A stretch of DNA of 64,000 nucleotides from Photobacterium sp. GB-56 (GCF_003026105.1 NZ_PYNW01000005.1:1-64000); one strand, 5' to 3'. Shown: positions 7,254 to 16,263, numbered from the stretch's first letter. Numbers and translations: made by a program. Notes: generated by a model from the sequence alone, not told the origin.

Positions 7254-9374
7254 TTAAATTTTGTTATTTGGATCAACCGTCCAGCTACAGCCAAGGTTGA
7301 GTGCTTCTTTCGTTGCACTGCCGTCTGCTTTATAGGCTTTGTTTTCGAAATAACTGGTTGGATCGTTCATGTTTAGCGCATGACTAATACTTGGGTATTT
7401 CACGTTATCTGGGTTGATATGAATACACAGTTGTTGATGAGTAAACTGTTCCCAGATATCGCTATTAGCACGGTTCTTTGTGATTTCACCGTTCGGTGCT
7501 AACTGCTTAATTTGCCAGTTATTCGTGGTGTTTAGGTGCTCATCGTTGATGCTAATACCGTTATGCTCTGTTACGTAAGCGGTGATCATATCTCGGATTG
7601 CTGGAACCGTTGCATCACTTGAATCGTAGAACACATCATCTTTCGTGAACCAACCATTAGTGACCCCTTGGGTACCAAAGCGGTATGAGTTTAATGCTAG
7701 TTTGTATGTTGCATTTGGATCAAACGCTTTGCCGTCAACTAGGGTGATGTCAACACGTTCACCTGCAGGCTTTGTAAGATCAACGGTGTATTCAATGGCA
7801 CCATCGAATAAGTCGTAGTTATACGCTTGAACTTCTGGATTAAATGAAACGGTTAAATCACCTTCTTTGTAAGTATTGAAGTAGTTGTATGACCACTCCA
7901 TGTACTCTTTAAGGTGTGCACCTGTGATGTTTACGCCAATGAGTGCGTTATCGTATTTGTACAGGTTTGCGGAGTCTTTACGTTGGTAGTCTTGACCATC
8001 ACGTAGGTTAGAAGTGTCGCTAAATAACGCAGCAGCAGAAATTGTCGCCCCTGATTTTTCACGCTCAATGAACTGAATTAAGTCAATCAGTGCGCTGTCT
8101 TGTACTTTTGCTTTGTGAATGGTGCTGTATAGTCGCGTACCTAAGTCATCAACAAAGTAGTCATCGTTTGTTGCTTCATCAGCACCGCCACCGTTAACAA
8201 AGTCACCGTCTACTTTACCCAAAGTTTCACGAGCATCTTCTACAGAACGATCATGAATATCTTGGTATTCATCAACCATGTTCTGATTTTCTGCGATCTC
8301 TTTGGTATCAAGGTTAGAAAGGGTGGTATCAACGATTTTCCATTTACCTGACGCATCTTTTTCAACGTCAATTTTCGCCATGGCTAAATCTGAACCCCAT
8401 TTACCCGGTTCAATGATTTTTACTGAACCTTGGCGATTACTGTCGTCGTATTTACCTGATTTTGCTTTGTCTTCAACTAGGCCACTTTTCACACTGATGT
8501 CGTTACCGGTAGGATCGCCTTTTTTCACGGTTTCAATGTAAGTTGCGTGTTCGTGTCCTGCCATGATCACATCAAACTTGTCAGCCAGCTCTGCGGCAAT
8601 GTTGTATACGCCCACACCTTGATCGGTTCGACCTAAGTGCAGCGCACCAACAATAATATCTGGCTGGTGGCGAGCAATAACATCATCAACGACAGCACGT
8701 GTTGCATTTAGCTCGTCTTCAAACTTTAAGCCTTTGAAATGCTCGGGTGCTGATGCTTCCCAGTTAGGGACATAAGAAGGGGTTAAACCAATAACCGCTA
8801 CTTTACAGCCGTTAACGTTATAAATCTGGAAGCCACGCAGATAGTTTGCGTTATTTGATTCCCATTTGATGTTGCTAGAAATTACCGCGCCATCAAAGTT
8901 TTCTAAGTTACGGTCAAGGAATGAGCGATCAAAGTTAAATTCGTGGTTACCGGGCACCCATAAGTCGTAATTAAGATATTGTAACGCTTCGATCATTGGA
9001 TGCGTTTCCATATCATTAAATAGCTGTGCTGAATTGCCTTGTACCGTATCACCGATATCTAACAGAATAAGGTTAGGATCTAAAAGGCGTTGTTGCTCTA
9101 AGATAGTAGCAATACGGGTTAAACCTGCGTGTTTGTCTTCAGTATCAATGGCATAGTCATAGCCGCGAAGGCGACCGTGTAAGTCAGACGTTGCAGCCAA
9201 TGTGATGGTTTGTTTGTTTACTTGCTGATCACCTTTACTCACGACTTCTGGAGTGTGGGTCAGTGTTTGTCCATCAATCACTTTATTGTTGTCATCATGG
9301 TGGTGGTCATCATTACAGCCAACAAGGGCAATAGAGACAGCTAGGCTTAATGATAGAATTTTAAATTTGCGCAC
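7254..9374 (-). CDS. 5'-nucleotidase / 2',3'-cyclic phosphodiesterase-family lipoprotein
   Basis: A 706-residue exported metallophosphoesterase. The signal peptide ends in the lipobox ALVGC (Cys20) followed by an unusual metal-chelator-like NDDHHHDD. The calcineurin-like domain carries ATSDLHGRL, DIGDTVQGN, PGNHEFNFD and AGHEHAT, the two-metal ligands. The C-terminal 5'-nucleotidase domain (about 380-620) has DNALIGVNITGAHLKEYMEWS and ends with NGEITKNRANSDIW. The family is CpdB/UshA-like and salvages nucleotides in the periplasm; unlike classic CpdB it is lipid-anchored. Translation starts at a GTG with AAGGAA eight bases upstream. It is monocistronic with its own terminator. Confidence 0.88.
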   Translation of the reverse strand: MRKFKILSLSLAVSIALVGCNDDHHHDDNNKVIDGQTLTHTPEVVSKGDQQVNKQTITLAATSDLHGRLRGYDYAIDTEDKHAGLTRIATILEQQRLLDPNLILLDIGDTVQGNSAQLFNDMETHPMIEALQYLNYDLWVPGNHEFNFDRSFLDRNLENFDGAVISSNIKWESNNANYLRGFQIYNVNGCKVAVIGLTPSYVPNWEASAPEHFKGLKFEDELNATRAVVDDVIARHQPDIIVGALHLGRTDQGVGVYNIAAELADKFDVIMAGHEHATYIETVKKGDPTGNDISVKSGLVEDKAKSGKYDDSNRQGSVKIIEPGKWGSDLAMAKIDVEKDASGKWKIVDTTLSNLDTKEIAENQNMVDEYQDIHDRSVEDARETLGKVDGDFVNGGGADEATNDDYFVDDLGTRLYSTIHKAKVQDSALIDLIQFIEREKSGATISAAALFSDTSNLRDGQDYQRKDSANLYKYDNALIGVNITGAHLKEYMEWSYNYFNTYKEGDLTVSFNPEVQAYNYDLFDGAIEYTVDLTKPAGERVDITLVDGKAFDPNATYKLALNSYRFGTQGVTNGWFTKDDVFYDSSDATVPAIRDMITAYVTEHNGISINDEHLNTTNNWQIKQLAPNGEITKNRANSDIWEQFTHQQLCIHINPDNVKYPSISHALNMNDPTSYFENKAYKADGSATKEALNLGCSWTVDPNNKI

Positions 9375-9573
9375 TATTCGAGTTCCTTAACGAATAAAAG
9401 ATAGTTTCTTGGTAGGGGAGAAACGGCGCGATAATAGGGAGCGAATGTAAGCGTTGTGTCAGCGTTATATGATGCTTCTGTCATTGATACAAAGAATGGG
9501 ACTTTGCCTGTAAATTCTTATTCTGAATAATTTGAGCTTTTAAGATGAAAATATTAATAAGGGTGAAATAAGC

Positions 9574-9891
9574 ATGACTGGTCAATATTGTGTTGTTTTA
9601 ACAACGTTTTCAGATCCCAAGGTAGGGAAAACTATTATCAATGAGCTGATTAGCCAACGTTTAGCTGCGTGTGTACAGGTGATGCCTATTCAGTCTTATT
9701 ATCATTGGCAAGGTGAAGTGAATTGCGATCAAGAGCAGCAGGTGTTCATTAAAACCAAAACATCATTGTTTGAAGAGGTTAAAGCCACGATTGTTGCGCT
9801 TCATGATTATGAAACCCCTGAAATCATTCAACTACCGATAACAAATGGTTTTGGTGATTATCTTTCATGGATAGACAAAGAATGTCGCTAA
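9574..9891 (+). CDS. cutA: Divalent-cation tolerance protein CutA
   Basis: A 105-residue ferredoxin-fold protein matching CutA throughout: LAACVQVMPIQSYYHWQGEV with the conserved cysteine and W-x-G, then QQVFIKTKTSLFEEVKA, and YETPEIIQLPITNGFGDYLSWI at the C-terminus. CutA forms very stable trimers and was linked in E. coli to copper and divalent-cation tolerance, although the molecular role is unsettled. In many gamma-proteobacteria it sits next to dsbD; here it does not. AAGGGTG precedes the ATG. Confidence 0.92.
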   Translation: MTGQYCVVLTTFSDPKVGKTIINELISQRLAACVQVMPIQSYYHWQGEVNCDQEQQVFIKTKTSLFEEVKATIVALHDYETPEIIQLPITNGFGDYLSWIDKECR

Positions 9892-10044
9892 TTTAACCCA
9901 GTAAGTTAAAAACAGTGACTTTTCTTTGATTTATCTATTGGGTTTAGGTAAAACTAAAGCATATATTGTGTTGCTAATTTGATAAATAACATAAATTTTC
10001 ACCTTAAAAGAGAACGGTAAGGTAAGGCAACACACAAGGATGAG

Positions 10045-10079
10045 ATAAACCGTGGCAAAAGACATTGCTACGGCTTTAT
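10045..10079 (+). promoter_or_regulatory. Strong hairpin in the leader of the MTHFR-like gene
   Basis: CCGTGGCAA (10050-10058) pairs with TTGCTACGG (10065-10073) in a 9-bp stem with one G-T pair and a 6-base loop. It is extended by ATAAA/TTTAT (10045-10049 with 10075-10079) past one bulged C. It lies about 60 bases before the start at 10141. A G/A-rich stretch with AAGGTAAGG precedes it. It is not followed by a T-run, so it is not a plain terminator. It resembles a structured 5' leader, but I cannot match it to a riboswitch class. Confidence 0.45.
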
Positions 10080-10140
10080 AAAAATTAAGCAGGTGTTATC
10101 TATTGGGTAATACACTGTGACAACATGGAAGTGAGCATTT

Positions 10141-11163
10141 ATGTCGGATCAATATCAACCCACCCCTGAATCTGAACTGCGTGTCCGTTATAACGACATC
10201 ACACGCGGTGTTTATTTTATTGGTACAACCCCACCAAAAACCAGTACACCGATTGAAGATGTTGAAGGCATTGCTGATCGTTTAGTTGATCGTATTCGTG
10301 ATCTCGCGATTGATGGTTTGATTGTTTACGATATTCAAGATGAAGCATCACGTACCAATAAGCCGCGTCCGTTCCCTTTTAAATCGACCCATGATCCTCG
10401 TCATTACTCATCACTTTTGAATAAGAAAACCGACCGTCCTGTGATCACTTACAAGAGTGTGGTGCAGTCAGAAACGGAAGCGTTTGATGAGTGGCTAAAT
10501 GAAGCGTGGGATGAATACCGTGTACGTGACATGGTATTAGTGGGTAGCCCATCGGCGAAAAATGATGTTTCACTGCCATTATCTACGGCATATCAAACGC
10601 TGGCTGAAAACCGTAATGACTTTTTTACCGGCGGCATTATGATTGCTGAGCGTCATGCTAAGAAAGGTAATGAGCATGAACGTTTAATTGAAAAGTATAA
10701 GCAAGGTTGTAACTTCTTTATTTCTCAAGCGATTTACGATACTCAGGCGACGATTGATATTCTGACTCGTTACGCGATTGAGTGTAAAGAGCAAGGCTTA
10801 AAACCGCAGCGTATTATCTTAACCTTCTCACCTTGTGGTAGTGCAAAAACGTTAGAGTTTATTGAGTGGCTAGGTGTAAGCGTTCCTGAAGCAACAAGTT
10901 TGCGTATTTTGAATGCGGAAAACCCACTGCATGAGTCGATTAAGATGTGCTGTAACAGCTTAAATCAGATCTTGGATGCGGTAGTGGAGTATGACTTACC
11001 ACTGGGCTTAAACATTGAAAGCTTAACTAACCGTAAAGAAGAAATTGACGGTTCTATCTTACTTTACAAGTTGCTACGTTCTTCAATGGATAGCCACTTA
11101 GCAAAGCATGAATTCCGTTTGTTAAAGCGTAAAGCTCGCGCGAATAAACTCGCATCTGCTTAA
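10141..11163 (+). CDS. Methylenetetrahydrofolate reductase-like flavoprotein
   Basis: A 340-residue TIM-barrel protein resembling the FAD-linked MetF superfamily: ARG-type strand GVYFIGTTPPK, then GLIVYDIQDEASR, PVITYKSVV, DMVLVGSPSA, a GGIMIAERH strand and GCNFFISQAIYDTQATIDIL, the last very like the MetF segment GAdfaiTQfffd. It is longer at both ends than the MetF core and is diverged, so folate as substrate is an inference; related proteins are annotated only as MTHFR-like. It is monocistronic, with GGAAGTGAG before the ATG, a hairpin leader upstream and a strong terminator downstream. Confidence 0.7.
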   Translation: MSDQYQPTPESELRVRYNDITRGVYFIGTTPPKTSTPIEDVEGIADRLVDRIRDLAIDGLIVYDIQDEASRTNKPRPFPFKSTHDPRHYSSLLNKKTDRPVITYKSVVQSETEAFDEWLNEAWDEYRVRDMVLVGSPSAKNDVSLPLSTAYQTLAENRNDFFTGGIMIAERHAKKGNEHERLIEKYKQGCNFFISQAIYDTQATIDILTRYAIECKEQGLKPQRIILTFSPCGSAKTLEFIEWLGVSVPEATSLRILNAENPLHESIKMCCNSLNQILDAVVEYDLPLGLNIESLTNRKEEIDGSILLYKLLRSSMDSHLAKHEFRLLKRKARANKLASA

Positions 11164-11190
11164 CGTGTTCTAGTAACAAAGATTGCTAAT

Positions 11191-11229
11191 AAAAATGGCT
11201 ACCGACTTGAAAGAGCGGTAGCCATTTTT
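11191..11229. terminator. Bidirectional terminator
   Basis: AAAAATGGCTACCG (11191-11204) pairs perfectly with CGGTAGCCATTTTT (11216-11229). It lies between the convergent MTHFR-like and Cys-rich genes. Confidence 0.9.
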
Positions 11230-11269
11230 GTATCTGTTTCTTTTTCAATTCTCTTTGGAGAGAGTAGCG

Positions 11270-11572
11270 TTAAGGTTTAGGTATTTGGCAATTTTTTTCT
11301 GAGGCGGGTTCGCAGCCTCCGGTACATAAAATATCACCAAGGTCGTTTTTTATCGCAAAGCCACCATCTTGTTTGGAACACTGGTAGTTATCTTGTCGGT
11401 CTTTGATGCATTGCCCTTTACCACATAGTGGGTTGCCGAGTTTATCTGCGTAGATATGACCAAAAGGCGGCGGGCATACATAGTCACCTAAGGTTGTTTT
11501 TAGACAGTAACTAGCACTCCATGACGGGAGAGAAAACAAGAGTAATGTTGCTAATAATATCGATCTCACCAT
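11270..11572 (-). CDS. Small secreted cysteine-rich repeat protein
   Basis: A 100-residue protein with a clear signal peptide (cleavage after LPSWSA). The mature 80 residues hold nine cysteines and read as two tandem 25-residue units: one from YVCPPPFG to LCGKGQC, the next from YQCSKQDGG to LCTGGC. The spacing Y-x-C, then G at +5, then LG and a C-x-x-(x)-C end is kept in both. I do not recognise the family. Disulphide-stabilised mini-domains of this sort are expected in the periplasm or outside the cell. The gene is alone, convergent with the MTHFR-like gene. Confidence 0.6.
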   Translation of the reverse strand: MVRSILLATLLLFSLPSWSASYCLKTTLGDYVCPPPFGHIYADKLGNPLCGKGQCIKDRQDNYQCSKQDGGFAIKNDLGDILCTGGCEPASEKNCQIPKP

Positions 11573-11840
11573 GTATTCCTTTTCGCTAGTTTGAAAGCGG
11601 TAACGTTATTAAGCTATATGAAGTATTAATAGTGGCTAGGCTTATATTTGCTAATAGTGATGTAATTATAGTGTGATTGTGTGAGAGAAGCTGAGACAGA
11701 TAAAAATCAGGAATAATTCTGATCTTGCGTCTTTGATTAATGCGACACAACGGTAAAAAGAGAAACTGATACGTTAAACAACGAGTAAACGAAAACAGAG
11801 ATGATCTCTGCTTCCGTTACTGTGCCATTAAAAGGTGTCT

Positions 11841-12344
11841 TTACTTATTAATAAGAGCAATATCACGAATATATTCAGCTTGCACTTCTTTAGTGAAAGC
11901 ATTGGGTCTTAATGCTTGAACTTGGCTAATGATGTCTTCTAATTGCCAGTTTTTTTCTAATAATAAGTGGGCTGCAAGTAAACCAGTCCGGCCTGAGCCA
12001 CCCATACAATGTAGCGCGACTTTTTCCCCGTTATCTAATGCTTGGTGTAATGCAGGGGAGATTGCATCCCAATGCGGTTGAAAGCTTTCATCTGGGGCAC
12101 AATCATCTTTTATTGGGGTATTGAACCATTGAAGCCCGACTTGCTGAACAACCAGTGGTAACAGACCCACTTTCTTTGCTTCCATTTCTTTGATGCTTAA
12201 TGCTGTGACAACAATTGTGACACCTTGTGCTTTCAGTTGATCAATGCTGTCAACTAATGGCGTGCCTTTTGTTCCTGGACAAGGGGTTAGTACCAATCCT
12301 GCTGATTTATTGCTTATTGGTAATTCCCATGTTGGATGTGTCAT
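11841..12344 (-). CDS. Dual-specificity / tyrosine protein phosphatase
   Basis: A 167-residue phosphatase with the cysteine-dependent P-loop HCMGGSGRTG (catalytic Cys113, Arg119) and an upstream acidic loop PIKDDCAPD that would give the general acid aspartate. Similarity in layout is to the small CDKN3-like bacterial phosphatases. Start 12344 is preferred to the longer in-frame start at 12389 because AAGGAT lies at good spacing before it. It may dephosphorylate protein tyrosine or another phosphoester. It is divergent from the flavodoxin gene with a 170-base spacer. Confidence 0.82.
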   Translation of the reverse strand: MTHPTWELPISNKSAGLVLTPCPGTKGTPLVDSIDQLKAQGVTIVVTALSIKEMEAKKVGLLPLVVQQVGLQWFNTPIKDDCAPDESFQPHWDAISPALHQALDNGEKVALHCMGGSGRTGLLAAHLLLEKNWQLEDIISQVQALRPNAFTKEVQAEYIRDIALINK

Positions 12345-12513
12345 GCGGTATATCCTTATCGTCTTTTCCATTTCTAAATAGTTATACACGGTAATTATGA
12401 CACATATGATAATTCATATGTATTGATTTAAAAAATCTCATTAATGTTTGACCTCAGGTTTACTTGAGGTTTTATCCTATGTTGAGATTTATGAACTGAA
12501 TAAGGACGTTTTA

Positions 12514-13062
12514 ATGAAAGCGATAGGTATTGTTTATTTCTCGAATACAGGCATCACAGAAGCTTTAGTCGAGGCTTGTTGTGACGAGTTAGTATCAGAT
12601 CCTGTAGAGATTATTATGCATAAGATAACGGGAACAGAAATTATAGAAGGGCGATTTGTTAATCATGAAATAATGGAAAAACTTCAGCACTGCCAAGCGA
12701 TTATTTTTGCCTCTCCAACTTATATGGGATCTGTCGCGGCACAATTTAAAGCTTTTGCTGATGCGACAAGTGATCAATGGTGCGATCAGAGATTATCAGG
12801 AAAAATAGCAGCAGGAATAACTTCTGGTGGCTCACCGAATGGCGATCAAACTGAAACGCTACGGTATTTCCAAATATTAGCATCGCAACATGGCATGATT
12901 TGGATGGGAATAGATAGCCCTTCAAATTTCAACGCATTGGGAGTAAACCGCTTAGGATGTCAGGCTGGTGTTGTTGCTACCTCTGAGGACGGTAAACCTG
13001 ATGCTAAAGATATAAATACGGCAAAATACTTAGCACGTCGTATCTATAATTTTATTCAGTAA
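12514..13062 (+). CDS. Flavodoxin-family / NAD(P)H:FMN oxidoreductase-like protein
   Basis: A 182-residue flavodoxin-fold protein. The FMN phosphate loop is GIVYFSNTGITEAL (residues 4-17), and AIIFASPTYMGSVAAQFKAFAD gives the isoalloxazine-side loop. TSGGSPNGDQ and MGIDSPSNFNALGVNRLG complete the pattern of WrbA/flavodoxin-like reductases. It is probably cytoplasmic and FMN-binding; the electron partner is unknown. AAGGA lies before the start at 12514, which is chosen over an in-frame start 66 bases upstream. It ends 12 bases from the convergent lipase gene. Confidence 0.8.
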   Translation: MKAIGIVYFSNTGITEALVEACCDELVSDPVEIIMHKITGTEIIEGRFVNHEIMEKLQHCQAIIFASPTYMGSVAAQFKAFADATSDQWCDQRLSGKIAAGITSGGSPNGDQTETLRYFQILASQHGMIWMGIDSPSNFNALGVNRLGCQAGVVATSEDGKPDAKDINTAKYLARRIYNFIQ

Positions 13063-13074
13063 CTTGACGTTGGA

Positions 13075-13941
13075 TCAGCGCTTATCAAAAAAGTCTTTAT
13101 TACGAATATACTTTTGCATGAAGTGATAACTAAAAGGGCGCATGATCCAACTTATTATTGATCGTGATAATCGTATGATGGTGGGAATGTTTTGATATAT
13201 TTTACCGTTGTGCAACCAGAGCATTTGCCCAACGTGCCAATGCATAAAAGGAATCGCGGGCAGAAAGGTGACAATATCTAGATCACAACAGATACGGTAG
13301 GTTTGTTGATGCAATGGGTAGTGTTTTTTAAAACTCCAAAATCCTGTTGCTGGCTGCCCAAAAGTGACTACACGCTTTATTGCATTTGGATAATATTGGT
13401 GTAAGTAGTCAGCACTGAGTACCGCCATTGCACCACCAGACGAGTGACCAGTTAAGCTAATGTGCTTACCGGATTCAATTAAGGGTTTTATTACGGCTTG
13501 GATCTGTTTAATGATTTCGTTGTAGTTCGATTGATTGCGGTGTGAGGTTAAATATGATGCTTGAAAGATATCGAGCTTTTGGCTATCGCTTAAATCTGGA
13601 TGGCATTGATGAAAAGCATAGTTACGTTTTATGCTTTTTTGATGTATTAGATAATGATAACCCCAATGAACGTAATATGGCTTAGGTTGTGATTCGATTT
13701 TTTTCGGGAAACATGCAAGGTTGAGTAGCCAATCCCATATGTTTTGCGACCCTTTAAAGACTAAGACGACTTCTTTACTCTCGCCCCATAAAATACGAAT
13801 AATAGTGCGTCCCCAGCGATCGACAATTTCTTCTCTGCCTTCAGGTAAAAAACCATATTGGGTATGATCAAAATCATCAGGGTAAGCCAGCTGACATAAA
13901 ATCGCATATTGTTCATATTGATAGCGTTTTAGTTTATTCAT
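13075..13941 (-). CDS. Class 3 lipase-family alpha/beta hydrolase
   Basis: A 288-residue protein of the lipase class 3 family. VVLVFKGSQNIWDWL gives the oxyanion strand-turn and LTGHSSGGAMAVLSADYL the nucleophile elbow, with Ser167 in GHSSG. VVTFGQPATGF is the strand after the elbow, and CDLDIVTFLP supplies the likely acidic residue, with HWHVGQ near the usual histidine position. No signal peptide is seen, so it is probably cytoplasmic or uses a non-classical route. It is convergent with the flavodoxin gene and upstream of the sgrR-side spacer. The substrate (lipid or other ester) is inference. Confidence 0.85.
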   Translation of the reverse strand: MNKLKRYQYEQYAILCQLAYPDDFDHTQYGFLPEGREEIVDRWGRTIIRILWGESKEVVLVFKGSQNIWDWLLNLACFPKKIESQPKPYYVHWGYHYLIHQKSIKRNYAFHQCHPDLSDSQKLDIFQASYLTSHRNQSNYNEIIKQIQAVIKPLIESGKHISLTGHSSGGAMAVLSADYLHQYYPNAIKRVVTFGQPATGFWSFKKHYPLHQQTYRICCDLDIVTFLPAIPFMHWHVGQMLWLHNGKIYQNIPTIIRLSRSIISWIMRPFSYHFMQKYIRNKDFFDKR

Positions 13942-14009
13942 CGTATTCTTTTTTTAGTTAACTTATCACCAGCATAAACACGGTATTTATCAATCTAATG
14001 ACAATAAAA

Positions 14010-14225
14010 GAATACAGAGAAAGTCCAACCTAACACGTTCTGTATTAGGTCGGACTTAAATTAATGAGCACTCAGGGTAAATAAACTCTTTTGGGGGAAA
14101 GAGCCTAAGTTAATGTTCATTAAGCTACAAATGGCTTTGTAGACTCATCAATATTTCAATAGGTATCACACTGTAAGCAGAGCAAAACCTGTTTTCATAT
14201 CGACTGTTGTATTTTTACGCTAAAA
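14010..14225 (-). ncRNA. Candidate sRNA divergent from the SgrR-family gene (SgrS-like position)
   Basis: The 330-base spacer 13942-14271 holds no gene of normal size. On the minus strand it contains GTGTGATACCTATTG (14171-14157), which resembles the SgrS base-pairing core GTGTGA...TATTG. About 100 bases downstream comes a 13-bp hairpin with one mismatch (14021-14033 with 14045-14057) and then a moderately T-rich stretch, as a terminator would have. In E. coli sgrS is divergent from sgrR just as here. A tiny ORF of ten codons ends inside the GTGTGA. The promoter is not clear. This is a candidate only. Confidence 0.28.
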
Positions 14226-14271
14226 TGAGGAAGTTAAAAGAGAACAATATAGGAAAAAAGGTTTCCTCTTT

Positions 14272-15969
14272 ATGAGCGGTCAACGATTAAAATTGCAATT
14301 CCAGCGTCTGTACAACCATTTCTCAGGTAGGAATACTGAGACTAATCTTCATGATATTTCAGAAGTTTTATTTTGTACGCGTCGTAATGTTCGCATGGTC
14401 ATCAATAAGATGGTCGATAAAGGCTGGATCGATTGGCAACCTGCCGTTGGGCGCGGAAAGCAATCACGCTTAATATTTAATAGCACTGACAGTGAGTTAC
14501 AATTTATGCAAGCGCGTAAGTTAGTGACGGATGGCAAACTAGAAACAGCCTTGTCTGTGCTAGATAATAATGCTGAAAAACTGGTGCAATTGATCCATGA
14601 ACAACTGGGTATTTCGCATGTTCATGGCAGGCAAATTGTGCGACTACCTTATTACCGAAGCTTTGGTAATCTTAATCCTTTCAAGCCACTTCGCCGCTCT
14701 GAACAACACCTTGTTAGACAAATTTTCAGTGGCTTAACCCAATTTAATGAGGAAAAAGGGGAAGTTGAACCTGACATTGCTCATGCGTGGGAAATGATTT
14801 CGGTAAGGCATTGGCGTTTTCATATTCGTCCTGCAATCCGTTTTCATGATGGGCGGTTACTTGAAAGTGATGATATTATTCAAACGTTTAAGGAAGTGAA
14901 ACAGCAAGCGTTGTTTAAGCATATTGATGATGTTATTTCTCCCTTTGCTAATACGATAGATGTGTATTTAAAACGGGATGATCTTCACCTTCCTGCTTTG
15001 CTCGCGAATATCAGTGCTGTTATTCAGCCTGCAAGTTATCATCGTCGCTCTGATGCAACCACATTTCCGGTTGGTACGGGGCCTTATAAAGTCACGATTA
15101 ATGATAAGCAGCGTTTAAAACTTGAAGCATTTGATATGTATTTTGGTTTTCGTGCCTTAACAGACGTAGTGGAAATTTGGATTTTAACGGGTTTTTCTGC
15201 TTGTTATTTAAAGCCATCACTAGAGTTAGCGCAGACACAAAGTGCAACCGTATCTAATAAGTTAAGCTTAGATCAAGGCTGTAATTATTTATTATTAAAT
15301 AAAAATAAAGGCTTAGCACAACAAAAGGTTTGGTTAGATTATTTTCAATCTCGTCTAAACAGCTTGAGTATTATGCGTCATTTAGATCTTAACAAAGTCT
15401 CTAACTTTAAGGTGATTAATGCTTATGGCTTATTACCAGGATGGGTTTGTACAACAGATTACTCACACGATATTATTGTGCCAACGACGAAACGCTCTGT
15501 GACACTGGCCTATCAACAAGAGCATCCTATTTATCCTTATATTGCTGAATTGATAGCTGAAATATTAGCGAAAGACGGTATTACGCTTAAAGTGATTGAA
15601 ATTGCTTTTGAAGAGATAATGCAAGGCAAACAAGCCGACAAAATAGATCTCTGGTTAAATGGCATGAGTCTTGGGAGTGATCGAGCCGATGCGATATTGC
15701 CATGGTTATATAACTTTGAGCAAATTGAACGCGCTATGCCACCTCAAGCATTCACGCAGCTTGATACTCTTATTGATAATTGGCGGATGAATATTACCCC
15801 TGAATTTCCATTAGAAGAGATCCAGAATTTATTGGTCAATTGTGGTCAAGTATTACCCTTATTCCATACGTGGTTAGGTGTTGATGGTAACGGTGAATTA
15901 GAAGGGATGTCGTCTAATCAATTAGGTTGGTTTGATTTTAAATCGGTGTGGGTAAAACCAAGACACTAA
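14272..15969 (+). CDS. sgrR: SgrR-family transcriptional regulator
   Basis: A 565-residue protein with the two SgrR domains. The N-terminal winged-helix domain (about 1-115) has FCTRRNVRMVINKMVDKGWIDW-type recognition features. It is joined to a family 5 solute-binding-like domain (about 160-545) with EPDIAHAWE, RHWRFHIRPAIRFHDGR and FPVGTGPYKV. In enterics SgrR activates the sgrS small RNA during sugar-phosphate stress; several paralogues exist in Vibrionaceae, so orthology is not certain. A hairpin AGGAAA/TTTCCT (14251-14267) holds the AAGG ribosome-binding site in its loop, which may tune translation. It is monocistronic. Confidence 0.8.
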   Translation: MSGQRLKLQFQRLYNHFSGRNTETNLHDISEVLFCTRRNVRMVINKMVDKGWIDWQPAVGRGKQSRLIFNSTDSELQFMQARKLVTDGKLETALSVLDNNAEKLVQLIHEQLGISHVHGRQIVRLPYYRSFGNLNPFKPLRRSEQHLVRQIFSGLTQFNEEKGEVEPDIAHAWEMISVRHWRFHIRPAIRFHDGRLLESDDIIQTFKEVKQQALFKHIDDVISPFANTIDVYLKRDDLHLPALLANISAVIQPASYHRRSDATTFPVGTGPYKVTINDKQRLKLEAFDMYFGFRALTDVVEIWILTGFSACYLKPSLELAQTQSATVSNKLSLDQGCNYLLLNKNKGLAQQKVWLDYFQSRLNSLSIMRHLDLNKVSNFKVINAYGLLPGWVCTTDYSHDIIVPTTKRSVTLAYQQEHPIYPYIAELIAEILAKDGITLKVIEIAFEEIMQGKQADKIDLWLNGMSLGSDRADAILPWLYNFEQIERAMPPQAFTQLDTLIDNWRMNITPEFPLEEIQNLLVNCGQVLPLFHTWLGVDGNGELEGMSSNQLGWFDFKSVWVKPRH

Positions 15970-16002
15970 GTCATGTCATTAAGTTTTGAAGTGAAAATCA
16001 GA

Positions 16003-16026
16003 AGTAGGCGTTAAATAACGCCTACT
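16003..16026. terminator. Hairpin between convergent sgrR and HTH genes
   Basis: Perfect 10-bp stem AGTAGGCGTT (16003-16012) with AACGCCTACT (16017-16026) and a 4-base loop. The T-run is weak on both strands, so termination may be partial. Confidence 0.6.
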
Positions 16027-16035
16027 GTATTTAGA

Positions 16036-16254
16036 TTAATTATCGTTGTGATTTTCTTCAAATTCGAGAATATCACCAGGTTGGCATTCAAGTAATTCAC
16101 ATAACTTATCTAAGGTTGAAAAGCGTACTGCCTTCGCTTTACCGTTTTTAAGAATAGATAAGTTTGCCTCTGTCATCTCCATAGCTTGAGCCAATGCTTT
16201 TAATCGCATTTTGCGTTTAGCCATCATGACATCTAAGTTAATACGTATTGTCAT
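16036..16254 (-). CDS. Small Cro/C1-type HTH regulator
   Basis: A 72-residue single-domain helix-turn-helix protein of the YozG-like type: INLDVMMAKRKMRLKALAQAMEM, then TEANLSILKNGKAKAVRFSTLDKL and CELLECQPGDILEFEE. It is the second gene of a two-gene operon nine bases after a DUF2975 membrane protein, a pairing common in bacteria. It probably autoregulates the pair. A perfect palindrome at 16872-16900 upstream of the first gene is a possible operator. Confidence 0.88.
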   Translation of the reverse strand: MTIRINLDVMMAKRKMRLKALAQAMEMTEANLSILKNGKAKAVRFSTLDKLCELLECQPGDILEFEENHNDN

Positions 16255-16263
16255 CGTCGGCTC

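Noticed and set aside
10021..10080. Leader hairpin read as a cobalamin or SAM riboswitch
   Set aside because: The conserved boxes of those classes are not visible; kept only as an unclassified structured leader.
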